Shown here: positions 53,691 to 62,041 of the stretch, in pieces
Position numbering within the stretch: the stretch's first letter is position 1
Layout: every line of letters starts with the position of its first letter
Assembly: GCF_004123145.1 (NCBI RefSeq)
Contig: NZ_SDKC01000001.1
Coordinates: forward strand, 2,947,501 to 3,011,500
Reading direction: 5' to 3'
DNA length: 64,000 nucleotides
Origin: Blautia faecicola
GTDB lineage: Bacteria > Bacillota > Clostridia > Lachnospirales > Lachnospiraceae
Translations under genes and position numbers: made by a program
The notes under the pieces: generated by a model
Told to the model about the DNA's origin: nothing
The model's input: the letters and a program-made list of their open reading frames with translations, nothing else
The model's database searches: none

Positions 53691-56258
53691 TTATACCAGT
53701 TTTCTTCCGCAGCACTGTTTGTATTTCTTGCCGCTTCCGCACGGGCATGGATCGTTCGGATATACTTTCTGTTCCGCACGACGTACCGGTCCTTTGACGG
53801 ATTCGTCTTTGTTGGTTCCGGTTACTTCCGCTACCTGCTCACGTTCTACTTTCTGCTCGATTCTTACGTGATACAGCAGACGAACGGTATCCTGCTGGAT
53901 GCCTGCGATCATCTCGTCAAACATCTCGAAAGCACTCATCTTGTATTCAACTTTCGGATCTCTCTGTCCGTAAGCCTGCAGACCGATACCCTGACGCAGC
54001 TGTTCCATATCATCGATATGATCCATCCATTTTCTGTCGATAACTTTCAGCAGTACCACACGTTCCAGTTCACGGATCTGTTCCGGTTCCGGGAACTCTG
54101 CTTCTTTTACTTCGTACAGTTTGATCGCTTCTTCTTTCAGGTTCTGTTTTAACTGGTTCTTACGAACACCCTTGACATCTTCCTTGGTGATCGTCTTCAC
54201 CGGAATGATCGGCTGCAGGATCGTATTCAGTTCCACCAGATCCCACTCATCAGAATCCACCTCATCGCTGATACACATATCCACGGTATTTTCCACGGTA
54301 TCGGTGATCATCTTGCAGATCGCATCACGCATGTTGTCTCCGTCAAGTACGCGGCGTCTCTCTTTGTAAATGATCTCTCTCTGTTCGTTGTTTACCTGGT
54401 CATATTCGAGCAGGTTCTTACGGATACCGTAGTTGTTGCTCTCGATCTTTCTCTGTGCCTTCTCGATCGCGCTGGAAAGCATCTTATGCTCGATCTGCTC
54501 GTTCTCTGCAACACCGAGGCTGCTGAATACAGACATCAGCTTCTCGGAACCGAACAGACGCATCAGATCATCTTCCAGAGAAATATAGAAACGGGACTCA
54601 CCCGGATCTCCCTGACGTCCGGCACGACCACGCAGCTGGTTATCGATACGACGGGACTCATGACGCTCGGTACCGATGATCTTCAATCCACCGGCTGCTC
54701 TCGCTTCATCGTCCAGCTTGATATCGGTACCACGACCTGCCATGTTGGTCGCAATGGTAACTGCACCTGCCACACCGGCCTGTGCAACGATCTCTGCCTC
54801 CAGCTCATGGAACTTCGCATTCAGTACCTGGTGAGCGATACCCTCTCTCCGAAGCATGTTGCTTAAGAGTTCGGAAGTCTCGATCGTGATCGTACCTACC
54901 AGTACCGGCTGGTTCTTCGCATGTGCTTTCTTGATCTCTTCCACAACAGCGCGAAATTTTTCTTTCTTTGTCATATATACCGCGTCATCCAGGTCGATAC
55001 GCTGTACCGGACGGTTTGTCGGGATCTCGATAACGTCCATACCGTAGATCTCACGGAACTCCTGTTCCTCGGTCAGAGCCGTACCGGTCATACCTGCTTT
55101 TTTCGCATATTTGTTAAAGAAGTTCTGGAAAGTAATAGTTGCCAGAGTCTTACTCTCACGGCGTACCTTTACATGCTCTTTTGCCTCGATCGCCTGATGC
55201 AGACCATCGGAATATCTTCTTCCCGGCATGATACGTCCGGTAAATTCATCAACGATCAGTACCTGATCATCTTTTACAACATAATCCTGGTCACGGAACA
55301 TCAGGTTATGCGCACGCAGTGCAAGGATCACATTGTGCTGGATCTCCAGATTCTCCGGATCTGCCAGATTTTCGATGTGGAAGAACTTCTCTACCTTCTT
55401 CACACCTTCTTCTGTCAGGTTTACTACTTTATCTTTTTCATTGACGATAAAATCACCGGTCTCGACAATTTCCTCGCCCATGATCGCTGTCATCTTGGTC
55501 ATCTCACCGCTGGCTTCTCCACGTTCCAGCTGTCTTGCCAGAATATCGCAGACTTCATACAGTTTGGTGGACTTTCCGCTCTGTCCGGAAATGATCAGAG
55601 GAGTACGCGCCTCATCGATCAATACGGAGTCGACCTCATCGATGATCGCATAATGCAGCTCTCTCTGCACCAGCTGTTCTTTATAAATAACCATGTTGTC
55701 ACGCAGATAGTCGAAACCATCCTCGTTGTTGGTTACATATGTGATATCACATGCATACTGTTCCCGTCTCTCGTCATTCTTCATGGAGTTTAAGATCACA
55801 CCGACCTTCAGACCCAGGAACTCATGGACTTTACCCATCCACTCAGCATCTCGTTTTGCCAGGTAATCATTGACGGTTACGATATGCACGCCTTTTCCTT
55901 CCAGCGCATTCAGATAGGCCGGACAGGTAGAAACCAGCGTCTTACCTTCACCGGTTCTCATCTCAGCGATACGTCCCTGATGCAGAATAATACCACCGAT
56001 CAGCTGTACCCGGTAATGCTCCATATTCAGCACACGCTTAGCCGCCTCACGCACTGTAGCAAATGCCTCCGGAAGCAGATCATCCAGCGTCTCTCCCTCT
56101 GCCAGTCTCTCCTTGAACTTTCTGGTCTGATCCTTCAGCTCCTCGTCCGTCATCGCCTGCATCGTCGGCCGCAGCGCTTCAATCTGATCCACCAGCGGCA
56201 TAATTCTTTTCAACTCCCTGGAACTGTGCGTTCCAAAGATCTTTTCAGATAATTTCAT
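53691..56258 (-). CDS. secA: SecA preprotein translocase ATPase
   Basis: An 855-residue SecA. Walker [12 protein letters not shown] is near residue 105, [15 protein letters not shown] marks Walker B, and [15 protein letters not shown] with [21 protein letters not shown] form the second nucleotide fold. The C-terminus is a SEC-C zinc motif ([13 protein letters not shown]). ATG 56258 has AGGAG seven bases upstream. It drives protein export through SecYEG. A stem with a plus-strand T run (53650-53690) follows it before prfB. Confidence 0.96.
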   Translation of the reverse strand: MKLSEKIFGTHSSRELKRIMPLVDQIEALRPTMQAMTDEELKDQTRKFKERLAEGETLDDLLPEAFATVREAAKRVLNMEHYRVQLIGGIILHQGRIAEMRTGEGKTLVSTCPAYLNALEGKGVHIVTVNDYLAKRDAEWMGKVHEFLGLKVGVILNSMKNDERREQYACDITYVTNNEDGFDYLRDNMVIYKEQLVQRELHYAIIDEVDSVLIDEARTPLIISGQSGKSTKLYEVCDILARQLERGEASGEMTKMTAIMGEEIVETGDFIVNEKDKVVNLTEEGVKKVEKFFHIENLADPENLEIQHNVILALRAHNLMFRDQDYVVKDDQVLIVDEFTGRIMPGRRYSDGLHQAIEAKEHVKVRRESKTLATITFQNFFNKYAKKAGMTGTALTEEQEFREIYGMDVIEIPTNRPVQRIDLDDAVYMTKKEKFRAVVEEIKKAHAKNQPVLVGTITIETSELLSNMLRREGIAHQVLNAKFHELEAEIVAQAGVAGAVTIATNMAGRGTDIKLDDEARAAGGLKIIGTERHESRRIDNQLRGRAGRQGDPGESRFYISLEDDLMRLFGSEKLMSVFSSLGVAENEQIEHKMLSSAIEKAQRKIESNNYGIRKNLLEYDQVNNEQREIIYKERRRVLDGDNMRDAICKMITDTVENTVDMCISDEVDSDEWDLVELNTILQPIIPVKTITKEDVKGVRKNQLKQNLKEEAIKLYEVKEAEFPEPEQIRELERVVLLKVIDRKWMDHIDDMEQLRQGIGLQAYGQRDPKVEYKMSAFEMFDEMIAGIQQDTVRLLYHVRIEQKVEREQVAEVTGTNKDESVKGPVRRAEQKVYPNDPCPCGSGKKYKQCCGRKLV

Positions 56259-56506
56259 CAATCCACTCCTATAAAATCCAATTTATTTTTTGTTACTAAA
56301 TACACTGTCAATCTCAATTTCCCGGCACACCCAACCGATACCATTTCCAGTCTAGTGCACCATATTATATTCTAACACTTTACCGAAGAATGCACAAGTA
56401 AATTGTGCATTCTTGCCCCGTATCACTCACCTGCATCTGCCCCACTGGCAAATCCCAAAAAATCCACCAAAACCTTTCCTTTCTAAGTCAGTTTTTTCCA
56501 TTGTCA

Positions 56507-56686
56507 GCCCGTGGGAGTTGGATCCTGGGGCGGGGGCATTTTGCGGGCGCTTAGGGCAGGCTTTGAAATCCAGCCCTTACGGAGACTTAGGCGCGAGCGC
56601 TCTCGCGAGCGTCTTAGTCGCAGTTAGGGATTAGTTCAAAGTTGCCCTGCCCGCTGTCCTCGCCCCACGAGCCAACTCCCACGGGC
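56507..56686 (+). repeat. Long-hairpin intergenic element, copy C
   Basis: Outer arms GCCCGTGGGAGTTGG/CCAACTCCCACGGGC and TGGGGCG/CGCCCCA pair with small internal loops. A second stem AGGGCA/TGCCCT with CTTTGAA/TTCAAAG follows. The core is CTTACGGAGACTT (56576-56588), a GC-rich inner hairpin, then TAGTCGCAGTTAG. It lies between hpf and secA. The rest of the 56262-56760 gap is AT-rich, without another feature. Confidence 0.8.
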
Positions 56687-56705
56687 GTCCGTCTTAAACC
56701 ACCCC

Positions 56706-56742
56706 AAAAAAAGAGAGAGCCACCAACCAGTGACCCTCTCCA
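56706..56742 (-). terminator. Terminator of hpf
   Basis: On the minus strand GGAGAG pairs with CTCTCTC across a GT-rich loop, followed by TTTTTTT, about 20 bases after the hpf stop. Confidence 0.65.
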
Positions 56743-56760
56743 TTTACATTTTCAAAGCAA

Positions 56761-57288
56761 TTAACACTCCGGCTCAATCAAGCCATAAGTATTTCCCTTT
56801 CTCTTATAAACCACATTCACCTCATCCGTCTCCGCATTCCTGAACACATAAAAATTATGTCCCAGCAATTCCATCTGCACACATGCATCTTCCGGATACA
56901 TCGGTTTAATACCAAACTTCTTGGTACGGATAATCTTAACCTCTTCGTCCTCCAGGAATTCATCCTCCACAAACTCTTTCTGGAAGTTTCCTCCTGCCTG
57001 CTGCTGATTGACGATCTTGGTTTTATATTTGCGAAGCTGACGCTCGATGACTTCCTCTACCAGGTCGATGGATACATACATATCGCTGCTCACCTGCTCG
57101 GAACGAATAATGTTTCCTTTTACCGGGATGGTAACTTCAATCTTCTGTCTGTCTTTTTCCACACTCAAGGTTACATGAATCTCTGTCTCCGGAGTAAAAT
57201 ACCGTTCCAGCTTACCAAGCTTTTCCTGTACGGCTGATTTCAGTCCCTCTGTAACGTCAATATTTCTTCCAATGATAATAAATTTCAT
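56761..57288 (-). CDS. hpf: Ribosome hibernation promoting factor, long form
   Basis: A 175-residue long HPF. The N-terminal domain (MKFIIIGRNIDVTEGLKSAV ... MYVSIDLVEEVIERQLRKYK) binds the small subunit's decoding centre; the C-terminal domain (KKFGIKPMYPEDACVQMELL ... NVVYKRKGNTYGLIEPE) dimerises to make 100S ribosomes. ATG 57288 has AAGGGG nine bases upstream. It is a single-gene unit. Confidence 0.94.
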   Translation of the reverse strand: MKFIIIGRNIDVTEGLKSAVQEKLGKLERYFTPETEIHVTLSVEKDRQKIEVTIPVKGNIIRSEQVSSDMYVSIDLVEEVIERQLRKYKTKIVNQQQAGGNFQKEFVEDEFLEDEEVKIIRTKKFGIKPMYPEDACVQMELLGHNFYVFRNAETDEVNVVYKRKGNTYGLIEPEC

Positions 57289-57516
57289 GCTGTCCAACCC
57301 CTTCGCACTTTATTTTACAAGTAACTGTCTCTACCTTTACAGTTATGGAGTCAGAATCGATAAATACCACGGTCAGCGATTCCTTCCGGCTCCCTTGTAA
57401 GTGTCTTTATTATACCAATAATGCTTGAATTTTGCAACTATTTCGTGAAAATTCATAATTTTTACGCATCTTTTTCTGTCAAATTCAGAGACAGTTTTTT
57501 AAGTGTTCAGAATCTG

Positions 57517-58314
57517 TTATTTTTCGGAATAATTTTCACTCTTCTGACAAATATCCAGGACATCCTCCCACTTCATACTGCCGCCGAAGAGATCGAGCGC
57601 ACTGCCGACCGTCACATCCACCCGGTTTTCCCCTGCCACGCGCAGCGTCTCCAGATCCTGAAAACTTCCCACGCCGCCGGCATAGGTGACCGGAAGCGGA
57701 TGTTTCTTCGCCAGAAGCTTCACCAGCTCCACCTCGATCCCGGAAGCTTTTCCTTCCACATCTACTGCATGCACCAGAAACTCATCACAGTGGGAAGAAA
57801 ATTCCGCAATCGTCTGTTCCGATACGGGCACCTGGGTAAAATTCTGCCAGCGGTCTGTCACGATATAATACTGTCCGTCTTTTTTCCGGCAGCTCAGGTC
57901 CAGAACCAGGTGTTCCTTTCCTACGGCACGCTCCAGTTTCTCCAGATTCTCCCAGTTGATCTGCCCGTCCTTAAACACATACGAGGTGACGATCACATGA
58001 CTGGCACCGGCATCCAGAAAACTCTCCGCATTGTCTTCCCGGATCCCGCCGCCGATCTGCATCCCGCCCGGATAGGCTTTCAGCGCTTCTATTGCCTGCT
58101 GTCTCGTCGCTTCATAATAAGGCGAAGTTGCAGGATTTAATAGGATAATATGACCGCCGCGGATCCCACGGGACTGATAGAGGCGCGCAAAAAAGGGAGC
58201 ATCCTGCTCAGCCACAAAGTTTTCCTGAGCCTGATCTCCCTGATCCCGCAGGCTGCCACCTACGATCTGTTTTACTTTTCCGTTGTGAATATCGATACAT
58301 GGACGAAATCTCAT
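57517..58314 (-). CDS. Eukaryotic-type HisA-like isomerase
   Basis: A 265-residue TIM barrel: MRFRPCIDIHNGKVKQIVGG, GIRGGHIILLNPA, GGMQIGGGIREDNAESFLDAGASHVIVTSY, LVLDLSCRKKDGQYYIVTDR, and VTYAGGVGSFQDLETL. It resembles the eukaryotic/HIS6 branch of ProFAR isomerase more than usual bacterial HisA (DxxxGKxV... DLDGA). The family step is in histidine biosynthesis. No other his gene is near, so the role could be different here. ATG 58314 has GAGAGGG upstream. Confidence 0.78.
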   Translation of the reverse strand: MRFRPCIDIHNGKVKQIVGGSLRDQGDQAQENFVAEQDAPFFARLYQSRGIRGGHIILLNPATSPYYEATRQQAIEALKAYPGGMQIGGGIREDNAESFLDAGASHVIVTSYVFKDGQINWENLEKLERAVGKEHLVLDLSCRKKDGQYYIVTDRWQNFTQVPVSEQTIAEFSSHCDEFLVHAVDVEGKASGIEVELVKLLAKKHPLPVTYAGGVGSFQDLETLRVAGENRVDVTVGSALDLFGGSMKWEDVLDICQKSENYSEK

Positions 58315-58605
58315 AGTATTTCCCTCTCTTCTTCTGTTCTTTCTGTATGCTGTCACGTTGTAACGTGGTAAATTTTCTACATCATATCATTTTTCCAAAT
58401 ATACGGCAACTATTCTCTTAATAATTACCCCGCCATACATTTTCAAAATTACTGCGCACTCCGTGTCCGGCAACACACCTTGTAAGATATTGTAAACACA
58501 GTCTCAGAAAAAGAGAGGCACTGTTCGTCACGTTCTCCTTATCGCCAGAGTATACCGTGCGAACAGCAGCCACCCATAGGATTCGATTCTTCTATTACCG
58601 GAAAT

Positions 58606-59031
58606 TTACCGTGCATTCTGCTGATTTGCATCCCTGCTTCCGCCGCCGGTCAGATCCTCCACACCTTCTCCGATACCGTCTCCCACATCTTTGATTCCCT
58701 CACCGACATCCTCGCCGAGGTCTTCGATGATATTTCCATTCTCATCTACCGTACCTTCCCCGGAAGTGGCGCCGTTCATATTGCTGTTGCCGTCGGTTCC
58801 GTTGTTGTTCATATCCGTGTTGGTATCCGGAGCGGTTCCGTTGTTGTCGCCCGCGGGTACCTGGAAACCGTCGGTGTTGTTTTTATTTTCATTGCCATCC
58901 GTCGTATTTTCATCCTGTGTGTTGTTCCGGTTGTTGTTCGTATCGTCCGCAACATTGCCACATCCTGTTGCCAGTCCGAGCACAACGGTCATTGCGGTTA
59001 CGATCAGATATCTCTTCCATACATGTTTCAT
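58606..59031 (-). CDS. Asn/Asp/Gly-rich lipoprotein
   Basis: A 141-residue predicted lipoprotein: signal MKHVWKRYLIVTAMTVVLGL followed by lipobox LATGC. The mature part is low-complexity, very rich in Asn, Asp, Gly and Thr, then a repeated glycine-acid segment (DLGEDVGEGIKDVGDGIGEG). I do not recognise a domain. I use ATG 59031, with AAGGAG nine bases upstream. Similar short disordered lipoproteins are common in Clostridia and their role is unknown. Confidence 0.7.
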   Translation of the reverse strand: MKHVWKRYLIVTAMTVVLGLATGCGNVADDTNNNRNNTQDENTTDGNENKNNTDGFQVPAGDNNGTAPDTNTDMNNNGTDGNSNMNGATSGEGTVDENGNIIEDLGEDVGEGIKDVGDGIGEGVEDLTGGGSRDANQQNAR

Positions 59032-59145
59032 ATTCTGCATCTCCTTTTCTGCTGTGTCTGTAGCTTTCCACAGCATCCCTTTCCTTCATTTTTCAGGCAT
59101 ATAAAATATCCACCTGTACAGTTGTAGAATGTGTCGGAAAATGCA

Positions 59146-59181
59146 AAAATATACGGCCGCTTTTTGAAAAAACGACCGTAT
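59146..59181 (-). terminator. Terminator of the dapA-dapB operon
   Basis: On the minus strand ATACGGTCG pairs with CGGCCGTAT, with A/T-rich inner pairs, followed by ATTTTTG, about 50 bases past dapB. Confidence 0.7.
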
Positions 59182-59229
59182 TCATGTTCTCTGTATTCTG
59201 TTTTTAATATTTAAAACAATTTTTTAAAC

Positions 59230-59985
59230 TTATCCGATGACATCGCTCATCTGATACCAGCCCGGTCCTTTTCCTTTCAGGAACTTGGCTGCCTGGATCG
59301 CACCTTTTGCAAACAGGGTTTTGGAGTAAGCGGTGTGCTGGAATGTGATCACTTCATCGTCACCGGCGAAGATCACATCATGTTCTCCGACGATCGTTCC
59401 GCCACGGACAGCAGAGATACCGATTTCTTTGTCATCTCTCTGTTCTCTTCTCTGGCTTCTGTCAAAGGTATAATGATAAGCGTTGTCCAGTCCTTCGTTC
59501 AGGCTGTCTGCCAGTGCCAGGGCGGTTCCGCTCGGAGCGTCCACTTTCAGGCGATGGTGTTTTTCCACGATCTCCATGTCAAATCCGGCTGCTGCCAGGG
59601 TCTGAGCTGCTTCTTTTACCAGTTTCATCAGCAGATTGATACCAAGAGACATGTTTGCGGATTTCAGGACTGCCACATGTTTGCTGGTCTCTTCCACTTT
59701 TTTGATCTGCTCATCGGTCAGACCGGTGGTACACAGTACAACCGGGATCTGTCGCTTTTCACAGTACTCTAACAGTGTGTCGGTCGCTTTTGCCGTACAG
59801 AAGTCGATCACGGCATCTGCCTCCACATCGCAGGTCCAGATATCGGTAAATACCGGATATCCGTTGTCTCTGCAGTCATTTAAATCAATCCCTGCTACGA
59901 TTTCAATTTCAGGATCTTTCTCCACTAACTGGGTGATCACCTGACCCATATGGCCGTTGCAGCCATGCATGATTACTTTTACCAT
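59230..59985 (-). CDS. dapB: 4-hydroxy-tetrahydrodipicolinate reductase
   Basis: A 251-residue DapB. The N-terminal MHGCNGHMGQVI is the nucleotide-binding loop, IVEKHHRLKVDAPSGTALALAD is the substrate-binding/catalytic motif (His-His, Lys and SGTA), and GEHDVIFAGDDEVI is also family-typical. Second step of the lysine/diaminopimelate branch. AGGAG precedes ATG 59985. It follows dapA by 31 bases. Confidence 0.95.
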   Translation of the reverse strand: MVKVIMHGCNGHMGQVITQLVEKDPEIEIVAGIDLNDCRDNGYPVFTDIWTCDVEADAVIDFCTAKATDTLLEYCEKRQIPVVLCTTGLTDEQIKKVEETSKHVAVLKSANMSLGINLLMKLVKEAAQTLAAAGFDMEIVEKHHRLKVDAPSGTALALADSLNEGLDNAYHYTFDRSQRREQRDDKEIGISAVRGGTIVGEHDVIFAGDDEVITFQHTAYSKTLFAKGAIQAAKFLKGKGPGWYQMSDVIG

Positions 59986-60016
59986 TTGCGTTCTCTCCTG
60001 TTTCTTCCTGCTGTCT

Positions 60017-60907
60017 TTATGCCAGTTTGATACCGAATTTTCTCATTTCTTCTGCCAGAACTGCCTGGTGTGCTGCTTCCATCTCGGTCAGTGGCAGACG
60101 AAGCGGTCCTACTTCTTTGCCCATCAGGTTCAGGGCTGCTTTTACCGGGATCGGATTTACCTCGCTGAACAGCGCATGGACTAACGGCAGAGCCTTTAAC
60201 TGCAGTTCGCAGCTTTCTTTTACTTTGCCTTCCATGAACAGAGCAACGATGTCATGTGTCTCCTTCGGTGCCACGTTGGACAGTACGGAGATAACACCTT
60301 TTCCACCCAATGACAGGATCGGTACGATCTGATCATCATTTCCGGAATACAGATCGATCGCTCCGTCGCAGGCATGCATGATGTCTGCCACATGGCTGAT
60401 ATCTCCGGATGCCTCTTTGATAGCGGTTACATATTCTGCATTTTTTGCCAGATAAGCAACGGTGGATGCTGCCAGAGAACATCCGGTACGGCTCGGTACG
60501 TTGTACAGGATCGCCGGTACTTTTGCTTCGTCTGTGATCGTTGTATAGTGTTTGATCAGTCCGTTCTGTGTTGCTTTATTATAGTAAGGAGTTACCAGAA
60601 GGATACCGTCTGCGCCTGCCTCTGCTGCCTCTTTGGACATCTGTGTTGCGGTTGCGGTAGAATTGGATCCGGTTCCTGCAACAACCGGGATACGATGATT
60701 TACCTTATCAATGGCAAATTTGATCGTTCTCATATGCTCTTCTTCGGTCAGTGTTGCAGATTCTCCTGTTGTTCCGCAGATAACGATAGCGTCTGTGCCG
60801 CCTGCAATCTGCTCCTCCAGTAATTCTTCCAGCTTGTCATAGTTTACTTCCAGGTTTTCTTTCATAGGTGTGACAATCGCAACACCTGCTCCTTCAAAAA
60901 TAGCCAT
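60017..60907 (-). CDS. dapA: 4-hydroxy-tetrahydrodipicolinate synthase
   Basis: A 296-residue DapA aldolase: GTTGESATLTEEEH near residue 44, DGILLVTPYYNKATQNGLIKHY, YNVPSRTGCSL, and AIKEASGD with the Schiff-base Lys near residue 163. It condenses pyruvate and aspartate semialdehyde. I use ATG 60907 (MAIFEGAGV) with GAAAGGAG upstream. A lysine riboswitch lies upstream, so it is repressed by the pathway's end product. Confidence 0.95.
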   Translation of the reverse strand: MAIFEGAGVAIVTPMKENLEVNYDKLEELLEEQIAGGTDAIVICGTTGESATLTEEEHMRTIKFAIDKVNHRIPVVAGTGSNSTATATQMSKEAAEAGADGILLVTPYYNKATQNGLIKHYTTITDEAKVPAILYNVPSRTGCSLAASTVAYLAKNAEYVTAIKEASGDISHVADIMHACDGAIDLYSGNDDQIVPILSLGGKGVISVLSNVAPKETHDIVALFMEGKVKESCELQLKALPLVHALFSEVNPIPVKAALNLMGKEVGPLRLPLTEMEAAHQAVLAEEMRKFGIKLA

Positions 60908-61004
60908 ATCTATTTTTACTCCTTTCTTTTGCATAAATACTAAAGGTGCACCACCATCCGGAGGTCCACCTTTTAAGAATTCGCTATGAAATCATCACAT
61001 GTTT

Positions 61005-61175
61005 TCTTTGGATAGCACTCCATCTTTCGATGACAGTCATGCCGTTCTTCACAGACACGCCCAAGAACCAAGTTTCAGGTTTCTTCGCCCTTTCGGCACT
61101 TTTTCCTTTCCTTTGCCTTCTTCTGCTCCTGAAACATCCGACAAATTACTGATAAAAAATGCAACCTCTACCTAA
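61005..61175 (-). ncRNA. Lysine riboswitch upstream of dapA
   Basis: Read on the minus strand: GGTAGAGGTTGC at the start, TATCAGTAA, GCCGAAAGGGCGAAG, GGTTCTTGGGCGTGTCTG, CATGACTGTCATCG and the closing GATGGAGTGCTATCC. These are the conserved blocks of the L box in order. A hairpin AAAGGTG/CACCTTT (about 60947-60975) lies between it and dapA and may be the expression platform, though its T run is poor. Confidence 0.88.
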
Positions 61176-61226
61176 ATTTGTAAAAACATTTTATTTTTTC
61201 AATCATATCATTATTCATTTTTATTG

Positions 61227-61853
61227 TCAATCCGCATATTCCAGTTTGCTCACAGAAATCTCGTATGCGGTCCGCTTCTGTGTCTCTTCCTCGCTGATTT
61301 TTTTCACGTATTCCCGGCTCTGGATCCTGCCCCAGATCAGGACATGGCCGCCCACCTGAAAAGCGGATGCATATCTGGCATTTCTGCCCCAGCAGATGCA
61401 CGGGATATAGTCCGATTTTCCATACGGCCGGTTGACAGCGATCAGAAGATCCGCGATTTCTCTGCCAAGCGGTGTTTTCCGGTAGACCGGCGGTTTACAT
61501 ATGTATCCATCCAGGAAAATGGCGTTGCTCTTCATATTTTCATCGTCATCTTCCACAAATTCCACCTCTCTGGCAAACACCGAGAGCACCAGCCGGTTTT
61601 TCTTTTCCTCATGGCGGTTGTAGGAGCGAAACTGCCCCATCACATGGATATACTCCCCTTCATAATCTTCGTTCACATCCACCAGACGCTCCGAGATCAT
61701 GACCGGGATCCGGTCTTCGGAATCGCTGAGTCGTTTGACCAGCACATCTACCATATAAAAGCCCTCGCCGAATACCTGATGGCTGAATGTAAACTGGGAT
61801 GCGATTTTTCCCATGATTTCCACCTGATTGTTTTCAATAATCTTATCTGTCAT
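61227..61853 (-). CDS. Single-stranded DNA-binding (SSB-like) protein with two OB folds
   Basis: A 208-residue protein with two OB-fold segments: NNQVEIMGKIASQFTFSHQV in the first half and NAIFLDGYICKPPVYRKTPLGREIADLLIAVNRPYGKSDYIPCICWGRNA in the second; the latter is SSB-like. Longer than the usual SSB and without the acidic DF tail that recruits partners, so probably an accessory SSB. GGGGAA precedes ATG 61853. Confidence 0.78.
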   Translation of the reverse strand: MTDKIIENNQVEIMGKIASQFTFSHQVFGEGFYMVDVLVKRLSDSEDRIPVMISERLVDVNEDYEGEYIHVMGQFRSYNRHEEKKNRLVLSVFAREVEFVEDDDENMKSNAIFLDGYICKPPVYRKTPLGREIADLLIAVNRPYGKSDYIPCICWGRNARYASAFQVGGHVLIWGRIQSREYVKKISEEETQKRTAYEISVSKLEYAD

Positions 61854-61954
61854 GATTGTAGTTCCCCTTCCTCTTTTTTGTATTTTGTATATTTTATATC
61901 TATTCCGTTTCTTCCATATTTAGAACCACATTTTGAAAAAAATTTTTTTATCCC

Positions 61955-61982
61955 TTGTAATCTGAAAAAAATGTGATAGACT
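61955..61982 (+). promoter_or_regulatory. Promoter of typA
   Basis: TTGTAA (61955-61960) and TAGACT (61977-61982), 16 bases apart, precede a ~55-base leader holding a GCCCG/CGGGC hairpin (61998-62012). Confidence 0.4.
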
Positions 61983-62041
61983 TGTATCGTTGGAAATGCC
62001 CGTTTTACGGGCTCTTTATATGCATAGAAAGGAAATTGTTT

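Noticed and set aside
54921-55793. A 290-codon plus-strand frame
   Set aside because: Antisense to secA, which is clearly real over its full length.
57298-57420. A possible raiA-type structured RNA before hpf
   Set aside because: The leader is short and lacks an evident conserved multi-stem fold; only a plausible promoter and leader are seen.
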